Of a stretch of DNA of 64,000 bases, positions 1 through 7,548 are shown piece by piece. Numbering within the stretch: the stretch's first letter is position 1; every line of letters begins with the position of its first letter. Made by a program: the position numbers and the translations under genes. The stretch comes from Paenibacillus sp. PvR098 (GTDB lineage: Bacteria > Bacillota > Bacilli > Paenibacillales > NBRC-103111). Where the stretch lies: the NCBI RefSeq assembly GCF_017833255.1, contig NZ_JAFIBU010000001.1, positions 1,116,001-1,180,000 of the forward strand. Direction: 5' to 3'. The notes under the pieces are model-generated. The model saw nothing but the letters and a program-made list of their open reading frames with translations, was not told the DNA's origin and made no database searches.

Positions 1-795
1 CAAATTATAATTTGCACCCATGCACTACCTTCTTATATTCTCAGTCGTCTAAAAGCTCTTGGTGTGATCTCTATCCCGGTTATTAATGTATATACCGATT
101 TTTTTATCAATAATCTGTGGGGATGCGGTGATATTGATTACCATTTCGTCCCGGACGCTTACCTAAAACAATCACTCTTACAAAAAGGTGTTCCTAGTGA
201 ACGGATTTATGTAACAGGTATACCGATTCATCCGAAAATCACTGAAAATAAAGAAAAACCGATGTCCTCTTCCCAAATGACAGTATTAATCTCTGGTGGA
301 AGTCTTGGTGCAGGTGTCATTCGTTCCCTTCTTCGCCAAATTGGAAAAACGGGAAATATTCAGTACAAAGTATTATGCGGAAAAAATAAGCATTTACAGG
401 AAGAACTTATGAATTTAAAGCATCCTCGAATTACTCCCTTACCCTATATAACATCAAGAGAAGAAATGGATGAATTGTATAATCAAATCGATGCCATTGT
501 TACTAAGCCAGGTGGAGTAACGGTCAGTGAATGCCTTTATAAAAGAATACCTATTTTTGTTTACCATGCGTTACCTGGACAAGAACGAATCAATCTGCAG
601 CACTTAAAGCAGCAAGGGCTTATTGTTCAAGCTGACCATTGGGAGCGTGATGCTAATATGGAAGAACAATTATTGAGTATATTAGGCTCTCAGGAAAAAA
701 GTGATGGATTGCACCGAAATGTAGATCATTATTACGATGCAATTACGAATAAAAATATTTCGTTGCTGTTGCAAAACATTTGCCAATTTCATTAG
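1..795 (+). CDS. Glycosyltransferase of the MGDG synthase/UgtP family, 5' end missing
   Basis: The frame is open from base 1, so the N-terminal acceptor-binding domain lies outside the window and about 264 codons remain. The visible part matches the C-terminal half of GT28-type diacylglycerol glucosyltransferases: a conserved block at the domain linker (GVPSERIYVTGIPI), a glycine-rich start of the donor domain (VLISGGSLGAG), and the nucleotide-sugar binding stretch IVTKPGGVTVSECLYKRIPIF. Members transfer sugar from a UDP-sugar to diacylglycerol at the inner face of the membrane. A decayed paralogue lies at 2610-3200. The acceptor and sugar cannot be read from this fragment. The family call is fairly sure; an alternative is a UDP-GlcNAc transferase of the same fold. 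Confidence 0.8.
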   Translation, partial: QIIICTHALPSYILSRLKALGVISIPVINVYTDFFINNLWGCGDIDYHFVPDAYLKQSLLQKGVPSERIYVTGIPIHPKITENKEKPMSSSQMTVLISGGSLGAGVIRSLLRQIGKTGNIQYKVLCGKNKHLQEELMNLKHPRITPLPYITSREEMDELYNQIDAIVTKPGGVTVSECLYKRIPIFVYHALPGQERINLQHLKQQGLIVQADHWERDANMEEQLLSILGSQEKSDGLHRNVDHYYDAITNKNISLLLQNICQFH

Positions 796-847
796 GAAAT
801 TCAGTTTATCGCCCTCTAGAAAAAAGACTCAAACCGCTTTTTTGTGA

Positions 848-1160
848 AATTGGTCAAGACCCCATTTTATAGACACTGAAAAAAAACTAGGCTGTAAGCT
901 GTTTCCGGCACCTCGCCGGAGGCAGCTTATTTAGCTTTCGCTGCGGCCGATGTTGGTTATAAAATCGAATATACGCTTCAATTCTCCTTTGTGCTTCATC
1001 CATATTTCGAATAAATAAGGGTAGAGCCCTTCCGTTTTGAGATGCGAGAAGGAGCTCTCCATAGAGGCATTGTCATAACAATTGCCTCGGCGAGACATGC
1101 TGATTTGGGCGACAACCTTTGGCAGCATGTCATGGTACGCATGGGACGTGTACGGTTGGC
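848..1160 (-). mobile_element. IS3-family transposase (OrfB) 3' remnant with one terminus
   Basis: Read on the minus strand, 1160 to 887 encodes the C-terminus of an IS3-type OrfB integrase: YTSHAYHDM, then SMSRRGNCYDNASMES and SHLKTEGLYPY. A frameshift near 1015 is followed by NMDEAQRRIEAYIRFYNQ, KLNKLPPARCRKQLTA and a stop at 887-889. The catalytic DDE domain upstream is absent, so the element cannot move by itself. The sequence just past the stop (about 848-872, TGTCTATAAAATGGGGTC on the minus strand) looks like an IS terminal repeat, but no partner end was seen. The remnant begins directly against the activase fragment at 1164. Confidence 0.72.
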
Positions 1161-1163
1161 CTT

Positions 1164-1350
1164 AGTATTGCAGGTCAATGGTTGCGTCGAGCAACAAAAA
1201 TGTGGAATACCCCCGGCGCTTGACAACCCGTAAGGTTTCCATGGTGGCACCGATCGCCCCCGCTTCTCCCGGATGGGGATGTACGTAAATCTCTGCATCC
1301 GGTACCCGTTGTTTAATGTAATCAACCTGCGCCTTTACGGCAGCTTTCAT
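1164..1350 (-). pseudogene. Internal fragment of an acyl-CoA dehydratase activase-type protein
   Basis: About 62 codons (FHDMKAAVKAQVDYIKQRVP to FLLLDATIDLQY) have the look of the large BadF/HgdC-type activators of 2-hydroxyacyl-CoA dehydratases, which carry a HPxPGEAGAIGAAMETLRVV-like segment. No start, ATPase motif or end is present. The fragment runs into the IS3 remnant with only a few bases between, so it was probably cut by the insertion or by a later deletion. The family assignment rests on memory of this motif and is moderate; the non-functional status is clear. Confidence 0.55.
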
Positions 1351-1488
1351 ATCATGGAAAAAAAATATGCAATATATACTTACGTACTTAAATTCTTTTA
1401 TGAGTAAGCTGTATTCACTCCAATTGTTGAGCATTGCGTTCTATGGGGAATGAAGCTAATCTGCTTAGCATCCACAGGGGAGTAATTT
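1351..1488. other. Non-coding stretch between decayed genes
   Basis: No open frame with a ribosome binding site and no hairpin with a T-run was found here. It lies between the activase fragment and the start of the spore-protein remnant and may hold promoter sequence for the genes to the right. Confidence 0.4.
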
Positions 1489-1637
1489 ATGAATAATCAG
1501 GCAAATATCGGGGAATTTTAATTTGTTGCAAGGGATGAATACAACTGGCAAAAGGCCAAAGTTATGACTATCGTGATACTATGAGGATCGGTGGTCACAT
1601 AGTTCGACGATTGGTTCAAACAGGTGGCGAAGATTAA
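1489..1637 (+). pseudogene. Alpha/beta-type small acid-soluble spore protein remnant
   Basis: A start codon at 1489 follows a good Shine-Dalgarno site (AGGGGAG). The reading frame MNNQANIGEF meets a stop, continues as FVARDEYNWQKAK, and after a frameshift ends as YDYRDTMRIGGHIVRRLVQ then TGGED and a stop at 1635. The order (acidic N-part, aromatic residue before D/R-T, then GGxxVRRLV) is that of alpha/beta-type SASPs, which coat DNA in dormant spores. One stop and one frameshift make it a pseudogene. The similarity is short, so confidence is moderate. Confidence 0.5.
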
Positions 1638-1657
1638 AAGGAAGGAGGGGATTCTCT

Positions 1658-1864
1658 ATGTCTCAGGAAAGAAATGACTCTGTTAATGAAAATAATACGA
1701 ATGTTGTAAAAAATGCGGCACAATCGACATCAAACTTTGTGCAGAATGCAGTAGAAAATGCAGCTGAAGTTACAAGCAACCTGGTCGAGCAGACCCAAAA
1801 CGCTACGCAGAATTTAGTCAATCAAGTTATGAATAACAAAGACGAAGCAAAAAAGAAGCAGTAA
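1658..1864 (+). CDS. Small Asn/Gln-rich amphipathic protein, unknown function
   Basis: A 68-residue protein with a strong ribosome binding site (AAGGAGGGG). It has no Cys and no Trp. Its middle consists of degenerate 11-residue-like repeats (NVVKNAAQSTS, NFVQNAVENAA, EVTSNLVEQTQNATQNLV) that would form an amphipathic helix, and the C-terminus is lysine-rich (KDEAKKKQ). Such composition recalls gamma-type SASPs and LEA-like desiccation proteins, but no family signature is certain. It lies directly after the spore-protein remnant and is followed by a terminator, so it is probably transcribed alone. A spore or stress role is inferred from context only. Confidence 0.65.
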   Translation: MSQERNDSVNENNTNVVKNAAQSTSNFVQNAVENAAEVTSNLVEQTQNATQNLVNQVMNNKDEAKKKQ

Positions 1865-1900
1865 ATAGAAATTCCCACACGCAAGGAAATATAAATATGT

Positions 1901-1930
1901 AAAAGGGCTAGAGTCTCCCCTAGCCCTTTT
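1901..1930 (+). terminator. Rho-independent terminator, repeated at 7770
   Basis: The hairpin AAAAGGGCTAG / CTAGCCCTTTT has a short loop and is followed by a pyrimidine-rich run. It closes the 68-aa gene and, read from the other side, could stop the minus-strand cassette at 2142-2482. Nearly the same hairpin stands after the second cassette copy at 7770. Confidence 0.8.
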
Positions 1931-2011
1931 CTTTCACTTTCAACTTGATCACACAGCACAAATAAACATTTATGAGGATGTGGTTATCGCCATCTATTAC
2001 CGCTTGATGCA
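1901..2011. repeat. Copy 1 of a terminator-plus-flank repeat
   Basis: Besides the hairpin, the following sequence (pyrimidine tract, GATGTGGTTATC, CCATCTAT) matches 7770-7866 with scattered changes. The two copies flank the two small-gene cassettes, so they look like part of one ancient duplication. Confidence 0.55.
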
Positions 2012-2141
2012 TTGTATCTTACTACAGTATTGTTTCATCCCATCCCAATGACCCCATATACAATTGACACATTTTTTGGGCTGTTTCGGCTTAATAATCA
2101 TGCTGTGCTCCTCTTTACTTCTCATTTTAATTACCGGGTAA

Positions 2142-2279
2142 TTATTCCATCCATTTTCGAAATTCATACCAGAATCGGTCGAAAGTTATATTGTAAAGCC
2201 TACAAAGAGTCGCACAACATAATATCAACCGGATTTTTTCCAATTCAGGACTTCGGTCTATGATAATCTTTCCGTTCAA
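2142..2279 (-). CDS. Small protein, shortened paralogue of the 7545-7742 protein
   Basis: A 45-residue frame starting with TTG, whose first bases overlap the stop of the upstream gene (TTGA), exactly as in the second cassette. Residues 7-18 (IDRSPELEKIRL) are nearly identical to the intact protein at 7545; then the two diverge, and this copy ends early after FRKWME, about 20 residues short. It has two adjacent Cys (residues 21-22) absent from the other copy. It may be a decaying gene. No known family was recognised. Function unknown; translational coupling to 2276-2482 is seen in the sequence. Confidence 0.5.
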   Translation of the reverse strand: MNGKIIIDRSPELEKIRLILCCATLCRLYNITFDRFWYEFRKWME

Positions 2280-2482
2280 GCCACACTATTATCGTTGAAG
2301 TTTTCTTCTCTTTTTCCTTTTTCCTCCATCAACCTTTGATACTGCTTTGCCCGTTCAAGGTGATAGGCCCTTAATTGTTCTTTGTAATGGTGCATCTTCA
2401 TATGCCAATCATACATCTGCTTACAATAGGTATAATGATCTTGAGTATACACTGGCATTGCATAATGAGTGAATTGATCCAA
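2276..2482 (-). CDS. Small Tyr/His/Met-rich protein, cassette copy A
   Basis: A 68-residue protein with a TTG start behind GGGAGGAAG. The first 48 residues are almost identical to the protein at 7333-7548: a segment rich in His, Tyr and Met (THYAMPVYTQDHYTYCKQMY, WHMKMHHYKEQLRAYHLERA) with one Cys, followed by a charged tail (EEKGKREE). Regular spacing of aromatic and His residues fits an amphipathic helix or a cross-linked coat-type protein, but I do not recognise the family. It is transcribed toward the terminator at 1901 with the 45-residue gene. A spore-coat role is only a suggestion from the neighbourhood. Confidence 0.68.
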   Translation of the reverse strand: MDQFTHYAMPVYTQDHYTYCKQMYDWHMKMHHYKEQLRAYHLERAKQYQRLMEEKGKREENFNDNSVA

Positions 2483-2609
2483 GAGATTATCTTCCTCCCG
2501 GAAATTTGTTGGTCTTCAGGTTTTTGGCTGACGACTTCATGATACTAGCCAATAGACGATACAATTTTCGACAACCAGTTTATATAGGGCATAACTCATC
2601 TCCCAAGTA

Positions 2610-3200
2610 ATGGAAGAAAAAAGTATTACTCCTCTCCGAGGCATTTGATAGCGGACATACAAAAGCAGCTGAAGCATTGTCTCAAGGTATTTCACTTCAG
2701 GAGGCTTCAGTAGAAACGCAAATTATCAAAATTGGAAGAATGCATCATCCGATTATAAGTGGCCTAATTCTTGGGCTCTTATAAGCAAACTTCCTGGTTA
2801 CAGTTTATCATTTACCAGTTGTTTCATCGTAATATAGAACAGATTCTCAGACAATTAAAACCCGATTTAGTTATTGCATGCATTCGTTCAGCAGCTCTTC
2901 GTTATCTCGATTAAAAAAAATGGGGTATCCTGCTAGTTTATGTACCGTCATTACTAATTTTCATGCACACCAAGTTTGATCGCAACCCGAATTGGATCAT
3001 CGCATGATGAGGTACTCAGGCAATTAGTCCATTATAAAATACCAAAACATCGGATCGTTGTTACGGAAATTCCGATCAAATCGAATTTTCGGATTAAAAA
3101 CAACAAGGGGAGGCAAGAACAAAATTAAATTTGAAAGATATGCCTACTGTTATGGTCATGGCTTGGATTAGGGGGGATCGGGGAATTAGCTATTCGTTAG
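2610..3200 (+). pseudogene. N-terminal half of an MGDG synthase/UgtP-type glycosyltransferase, decayed
   Basis: Translation in changing frames gives LLSEAFDSGHTKAAEALSQG, then EASVETQIIKIGRMHHPII, KLPGYSLSF, QLKPDLVIACIRSAALRYL, PASLCTVITNFHAH, and KIPKHRIVVTEIPIK. These are the ordered motifs of the N-domain of MGDG synthase-like enzymes (the SGHTKAAEAL start and the RIxVTGIPI linker are diagnostic). Several frameshifts and stops interrupt it, and the donor-binding half is missing. It is a paralogue of the partial gene at 1-795, which carries the half missing here, so the pair may descend from one duplication. Confidence 0.75.
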
Positions 3201-3239
3201 TGCCGGAGCGAAAGCGGTTTTAGACCTTCTCGACCGATA

Positions 3240-3869
3240 ATCTGGTCACATCCATCAAAATCGGACAAGAACGAAATATACAGGGGAACCATACCAGAGT
3301 TATAACGCTCATACGTTTAGAGATACGATTCAATGATTTGAGTAGCAAAACGGCCTCTGCGACATACGATATTGCAGGCGATTCGCCCAATATGATTCGG
3401 GAAGGTGTTCTTGTTGAGACAAAATGAAATATGGCAACCTGTTGTAACTGAGTTAAACCGTAGTTTATACGGTGAACAGATGGTTTGTTCCACTAGCACG
3501 CAGTTGTTCCATATACCCGAAACAAAAGATTTAGAAGGAAATGCGGAAATGCATACACATCTTGTCCCGGGTTCTTATCATCACGTAACCGCAACAGGAT
3601 CCGCACAAAGATTACTGAACGGAGAAACTGCTCCCTCCATAGTCGAAACTCTGATGGCCTGCATCGAAAACTCAGAACAGAAAGACCGCAGCGTGCACGC
3701 CGGTTTACTTGTCATGAGAAATGCCGCCCCTGCTTCGTACAAACCGTTTATAGAAAACATCATACTCTGGCAGAATTATGCTGAATTGCATTTACAAAAC
3801 GCAAAACAATACACATTACGTATTACTGGACCTTCCCCGTGGCTTGGACAATCCCAATATGGATCGTAA
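3240..3869 (+). pseudogene. Unrecognised gene with a probable frameshift
   Basis: One frame reads VTSIKIGQERN to ASATYDIAGDSPNMIREGVL and stops at about 3425. The next frame carries on as EIWQPVVTELNRSLYGEQM through PSIVETLMACIENSEQKDRS to SPWLGQSQYGS at 3869. The amino-acid texture is coding-like in both and the two join if one base is restored near 3425. No ribosome binding site supports a start at 3405. I do not recognise the family. A terminator follows at 3914. It is more likely a broken gene than an intact 154-residue protein. Confidence 0.4.
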
Positions 3870-3913
3870 CTAGGCTCCGTTCAGAATAAATACACATACC
3901 GATTTAGAAAACG

Positions 3914-3957
3914 AAAAGACTTTGTATTCGTTGTAAAGCGAATGTAAGTCTTTTTTA
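3914..3957 (+). terminator. Rho-independent terminator
   Basis: A hairpin with arms AAAAGACTTTGTATTCG and CGAATGTAAGTCTTTT ends in a run of six T on the plus strand. It would close the unrecognised gene at 3240-3869. The rest of 3870-4169 holds no gene that I can support. Confidence 0.75.
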
Positions 3958-4102
3958 TCATGTAAACAAATAATATGTGGCACGAATCTACACTTGGGAT
4001 TTCGGATGATACGTTGGCAGGGAAAAAAAGTGACTTGAAGCATTATCTCATCAAGTTCTTGTTTAACTGCGACTCTTCAAGAAAGAGACTACATTTAAAA
4101 CG

Positions 4103-4145
4103 AAATTCCCGAACCGCTAAACTACGTGGAACGGGAATTTTGTTT
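4103..4145 (-). terminator. Probable terminator of the DUF1657 gene
   Basis: The inverted repeat AAATTCCCG / CGGGAATTT with additional inner pairing lies 25 bases past the minus-strand stop at 4170. The T-run on that strand is weak. Confidence 0.5.
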
Positions 4146-4169
4146 TCCTACCAAGTTTAACAACTAAAC

Positions 4170-4376
4170 TTAGAATCCTTTATATTGCGGTTCTTCTTTC
4201 TCTATTTGCTGAACACGAGGATTAACTTGATCAATAATATTCTGAGTTTGCTGCGCAGCGTTTGTAAACAATGTTTTTGCTTGTTGATTTTGGGTTCCCA
4301 GAGCAAATGTTTCAAAACTTGCTTGAGCACTCTTTAATGAAGCTAAGGATGTCTTTAATTGTGATGAAACTGTCAT
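4170..4376 (-). CDS. DUF1657 domain protein
   Basis: A 68-residue protein that is DUF1657 over its whole length: MTVSSQLKTSLASLKSAQAS, FALGTQNQQAKTLFTNAAQQ, and the C-terminal signature EEPQYKGF. An AGGAGG ribosome binding site supports the start. DUF1657 genes are known from spore-former operons, often next to spoVA-like, YetF/DUF421 and phospholipase-D genes of the mobile spoVA-2mob type. Here it stands upstream of neither spoVA nor YetF, but the next gene is a cardiolipin-synthase-like protein, so this may be a remnant of such an operon. Molecular function unknown. Confidence 0.88.
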   Translation of the reverse strand: MTVSSQLKTSLASLKSAQASFETFALGTQNQQAKTLFTNAAQQTQNIIDQVNPRVQQIEKEEPQYKGF

Positions 4377-4547
4377 TTCTTTTCCTCCTCATTTGTAAAG
4401 TAAAATACCTTTCTAATATGGCTTATCAGTTAAAAATTAATGAATGGAAGTTACAGGGGTTAGATTAACCTTAAAACTCCATTATAAATCATGGTATCTC
4501 GGTTTGACCTATCGTAAATGTAGCATTATCGGGATTTTAATGTTTTA

Positions 4548-5831
4548 TCACATGATAGGTGAGAAAAGTCTTATAATAGATTCCATAAACTTAAAAGAAG
4601 AGGAACGCTTTTCATAATCCAAAATTGTTTCTTCCCGGCAATGTACCAAATCCTCTACGAAAAACTGTTCTAATTTTTGGGACGTAGGCGTGTCGTAAAT
4701 AAAGGCGTTTATTTCAAAATTCAGCTTAAAGCTCCGTATATCAAAGTTGGATGTACCTACTGATGCAATCTTGCTGTCTACAACGATCGTTTTGGCATGA
4801 AGAAATCCCTTCTCATAAAAATAACACTTCACTCCGGAAGCCATTAACTCTCCTAAATAAGAGTAAGAGGCCCAATGTAGAAACTTGCTGATCGATTTTA
4901 TTGGAGTCATGACCTTAACATCAACACCGGATAAAGCTACGATTTTGAGGGCCATTAAGAGACATTCATCCGGAATAAAATAAGGCGTTTGGATATAGAC
5001 ATTTTTTTTTGCGGAGTAAATCATCTTAATGAAAGCAGTTTGGATATGATTATACTTGAGATTAGGTCCGCTCGATACGATTTGTACCGCTACATCTCCG
5101 TGTTTGTACATTGTGGGATAGTATTTTGGTTCAAATGAAACCGGATGCTTCCTCGATATGTTCCAATCCAAAAAGAAATGGGCCTGTAATATATGTACCG
5201 CGCCGCCTGTCAGCTTTAGATGGGTATCTCTCCAATAACCAATACCAGGATCTAACCCAAGGTACTCCTTGCCAATATTGAATCCGCCGATAAAACCTAT
5301 TTCACCATCGATAACGACAATTTTTCGGTGGTTCCTGTAATTAATTCTCGGGTTGACAAAAGGAATTTTTGATGAAAAAAAAGCAGTTGTTTCTCCACCG
5401 GCTTTTTTCAAATCAACAAAAAAATCGGAGGTCAATCCGGGTGATCCGATATCATCATACAAAAGTTTGACATGGACACCTTCTTTTGCTTTTTGCACAA
5501 GTGCATTCATCATTCTGGTACCCAGTGCGTCATTTTTTACTTTATAGTAAAGTAAATGAATATGATCTTTCGCTTCTTGGATGCATTGAAAGAGCGCATT
5601 AAACTTGTCTTGACCATCTATAAAAATTTCCACTTGGTTATCCTGCTGTAAAGGGGAGTCATTCATAAGCAGATTCAAATAAATCATGTCTTTATAATAC
5701 AGTGCAGTAGGGTTTTTATATACCAGTTGTTTTTGTTTGATCTGCTGTGCCTGTTTTTGAGCAAGCGTTAGAATTGATTGAAAGATTTGTTCGTGATTCA
5801 ATTTATAGAATTTACCTTTACCTCCAACCAT
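4548..5831 (-). CDS. Cardiolipin synthase-like phospholipase D family protein, soluble form
   Basis: A 427-residue protein with both HKD motifs of the phospholipase D superfamily: NHRKIVVIDGEIGFIGG at about residue 165 and HAKTIVVDSKIASVGTSN near 345. Cardiolipin synthases condense two phosphatidylglycerols into cardiolipin. Typical bacterial Cls proteins start with one or two transmembrane helices; this one begins with a charged Gln/Lys-rich segment instead, and its start has a ribosome binding site (AGAGGTG) with no extended frame, so the membrane anchor is really missing. It lies next to DUF1657, a pairing known in spore-related mobile operons. It is therefore either a peripheral Cls or a PLD-type lipid transferase. 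Confidence 0.85.
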   Translation of the reverse strand: MVGGKGKFYKLNHEQIFQSILTLAQKQAQQIKQKQLVYKNPTALYYKDMIYLNLLMNDSPLQQDNQVEIFIDGQDKFNALFQCIQEAKDHIHLLYYKVKNDALGTRMMNALVQKAKEGVHVKLLYDDIGSPGLTSDFFVDLKKAGGETTAFFSSKIPFVNPRINYRNHRKIVVIDGEIGFIGGFNIGKEYLGLDPGIGYWRDTHLKLTGGAVHILQAHFFLDWNISRKHPVSFEPKYYPTMYKHGDVAVQIVSSGPNLKYNHIQTAFIKMIYSAKKNVYIQTPYFIPDECLLMALKIVALSGVDVKVMTPIKSISKFLHWASYSYLGELMASGVKCYFYEKGFLHAKTIVVDSKIASVGTSNFDIRSFKLNFEINAFIYDTPTSQKLEQFFVEDLVHCREETILDYEKRSSSFKFMESIIRLFSPIM

Positions 5832-5931
5832 TAAACACCTCTGTTCTGTAAATTTTGCAATTCAACTAAGACAAGTATGGCTCAAAAATAATAATTATAT
5901 TTCTTACATCTTTAGGGATTGTACTATAAAT

Positions 5932-5963
5932 TAAAAAAAAACAGCCAACGAGATGGCTGTTTT
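5932..5963 (-). terminator. Terminator of the methyltransferase gene
   Basis: AACAGCCA / TGGCTGTT with a six-base loop, followed on the minus strand by a run of nine T. It lies about 110 bases past the stop at 6073. Confidence 0.8.
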
Positions 5964-6072
5964 AGTTTTAAAATCTTTATAATGCGGTTTTTCATTCTCC
6001 AATGCACACCCTATTCCCCTTAAGTACTTTTCAGCGAGGCAAAGCATGGTATGGACTGAGATACTATTCTTG

Positions 6073-6687
6073 TTAAGAATTTATCTCCTCCTTTACAGCC
6101 GACGATTTTGGCATGGCCGAGAAAAATAATTCATGATAAAAGAAACATTTACGAAAACGTTTTAACACATTACAATCGTAACTGTCTTGAAAAAAACGTA
6201 AATAACCTTCTTCATCACGAATATACTCCCCCTTATCATACCGGTTCATAAACCAATTACATAAAGGTTTCTTCTTGCATATAAAGGGTTCCATTACTAT
6301 TATCGTACCAGTCGGTTTTAAAACCCGTTGAAACTCTTTCATATAAACTGAAATTTCATTTGTTGAAATATGATGCAGTACAGCTACAATGAGAATGTAA
6401 TCAATCGTTTTATCCCCAATAGGTAATTTGTTATTTTTTAAAACTTGAAACGAATGCTGGGGATATAAGCGTTTTGAGTAATTTATTCGTTTGATGTCAG
6501 GATCAACACCAAGATAATAGGACGGTTTAAACATTGAGCAATTAGCCCCTGTACCGGAACCGAAATCGAGGACTACATGACCGTCGAGTAGAAACTTGGA
6601 TTGGATGTGATTATGGATATGTTTCTTTGTAAACCACGTGGGACGAACAAACCAATGATAAAGTCGAGGGGCGAAGTGCAGAGTAAT
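6073..6687 (-). CDS. SAM-dependent methyltransferase (type 11), apparent ATT start
   Basis: The ATG at 6534 would remove motif I. Reading upstream in the same frame restores it: HVVLDFGSGTGANCS stands just before that ATG. The frame reaches a TGA at about 6693. A Shine-Dalgarno site (AAGGTG, 6700-6695) sits seven bases before an in-frame ATT at 6687; CTG at 6681 is the other candidate. This gives about 204 residues with motif I, a post-I acidic region, and LPIGDKTIDYILIVAVLHHI (motifs II-III). ATT starts are rare (infC is known), so either the start is unusual or the original start was mutated in this decaying region. Substrate unknown. Confidence 0.65.
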   Translation of the reverse strand: MTLHFAPRLYHWFVRPTWFTKKHIHNHIQSKFLLDGHVVLDFGSGTGANCSMFKPSYYLGVDPDIKRINYSKRLYPQHSFQVLKNNKLPIGDKTIDYILIVAVLHHISTNEISVYMKEFQRVLKPTGTIIVMEPFICKKKPLCNWFMNRYDKGEYIRDEEGYLRFFQDSYDCNVLKRFRKCFFYHELFFSAMPKSSAVKEEINS

Positions 6688-6829
6688 GAGGTTTCACCTT
6701 CTTTCTAAATAAGGTACTCCAATTAATTTATCCTTCAACATTGTATCAATTCAAAATTTTATTTGGAAATTTTGATATTTGCTCGGTTCCTACCTTGCCG
6801 TGGGCATAAACTCATACGATTGGAATCAT

Positions 6830-7050
6830 TCAATGCTAATTTTAATATCGAGTAAGTGGGGGCGACTAATCCCAGACCTCTCACACCACCGTATATGCGG
6901 GTCAGCAAGCAAGGTACACTTGTAGAGTAACAGCTTCAGCTTCAGCTTCAGATTCCGCTTCACGACAGACACCCTTGCCCTTCGCTGCAGTAAGCTCTCA
7001 CCAGCCCCCGTTCGGGACTTAAAACCCTTGAGATGACTACCAAGCTGACC
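6830..7050 (-). mobile_element. Group II intron scar, reverse transcriptase lost
   Basis: On the minus strand the sequence contains GGGTGTCTGTCGTGAAGCGG followed by AATCTGAAGC, and further on GGTGTGAGAGGTCTGGG and TTAGTCGCCCCCACTTACTC. I recall these as conserved ribozyme segments of bacterial group II introns that normally lie far apart around the intron-encoded protein. Here they are separated by only about 80 bases, including three copies of a CTTCAG-type hexamer, so the coding part has been deleted. The 80-residue frame across it is not a real protein. The assignment relies on memory of intron consensus pieces. Confidence 0.45.
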
Positions 7051-7061
7051 GCATAACAAGA

Positions 7062-7091
7062 AAACCACTGGAATGATTAAATCAGTGGTTT
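7062..7091. terminator. Hairpin, possible terminator
   Basis: AAACCACTG / CAGTGGTTT is a perfect nine-base stem with a 12-base loop, beside the intron scar. The T-run is short on both sides, so it may be intron-related structure rather than a terminator. The remaining 7092-7332 shows no supported gene. Confidence 0.4.
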
Positions 7092-7332
7092 CGTATGTTT
7101 AAGTTTTCAATTTCAAATATTTTGCTCCAAAGCTTATCAAGACTTTTGTAAAGAAAGAGCTTGAAGCCAGCAATTAGCAGCTGATCCCGATGATATTGGG
7201 GTTATTGAAAAGCGATTTGGTTGAATAGGTATTAAAATCAGTAGGGCATCTGCCGTGTGCACAATAGGTTTCTTCACATACATTATTTTTGTAATTTGTT
7301 GTCAATAAAACATTAATATCTAGGAGGAAGAT

Positions 7333-7548
7333 ATGGATCATTTCACTCATTATGCAATGCCGGTATATACTCAAGATCATTATACCCATTGTAAGCAGAT
7401 GTATGAATGGCACATGAAAATGCATCACTACAAAGAACAATTAAGGGCTTATCATCTTGAACGGGCTAGATATTTTCAAAAATTGATGGGGGAAAGAGAA
7501 AAAAACGCAGAAATAGCACAAAACCCCGGCGATAATAGTGTCACTTGA
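7333..7548 (+). CDS. Small Tyr/His/Met-rich protein, cassette copy B
   Basis: A 71-residue protein with a strong ribosome binding site (AGGAGGAAG). It is the paralogue of 2276-2482 and is nearly identical over the first 48 residues (HYAMPVYTQDHYTHCKQMY, MKMHHYKEQLRAYHLERA); the tails differ (GEREKNAEIAQNPGDNSVT here). There is no signal peptide or membrane segment. The stop overlaps the TTG start of the next gene, so the two are translationally coupled. I do not recognise the family. High His and Tyr content suggests metal binding or tyrosine cross-linking, as in coat proteins, but this is conjecture. Confidence 0.75.
   Translation: MDHFTHYAMPVYTQDHYTHCKQMYEWHMKMHHYKEQLRAYHLERARYFQKLMGEREKNAEIAQNPGDNSVT

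Noticed and set aside
996..1325. 109-residue minus-strand frame
   Set aside because: It runs through the IS3 and activase remnants in a wrong frame.
2012..2263. 83-residue plus-strand frame
   Set aside because: No ribosome binding site, and it overlaps the better-supported 45-residue paralogue on the minus strand.
3975..4160. 61-residue plus-strand frame
   Set aside because: It covers two terminator hairpins and has no SD site.
6826..7068. 80-residue protein with Lys/Leu repeats
   Set aside because: The frame is made by intron-like ribozyme sequence and a hexamer repeat.
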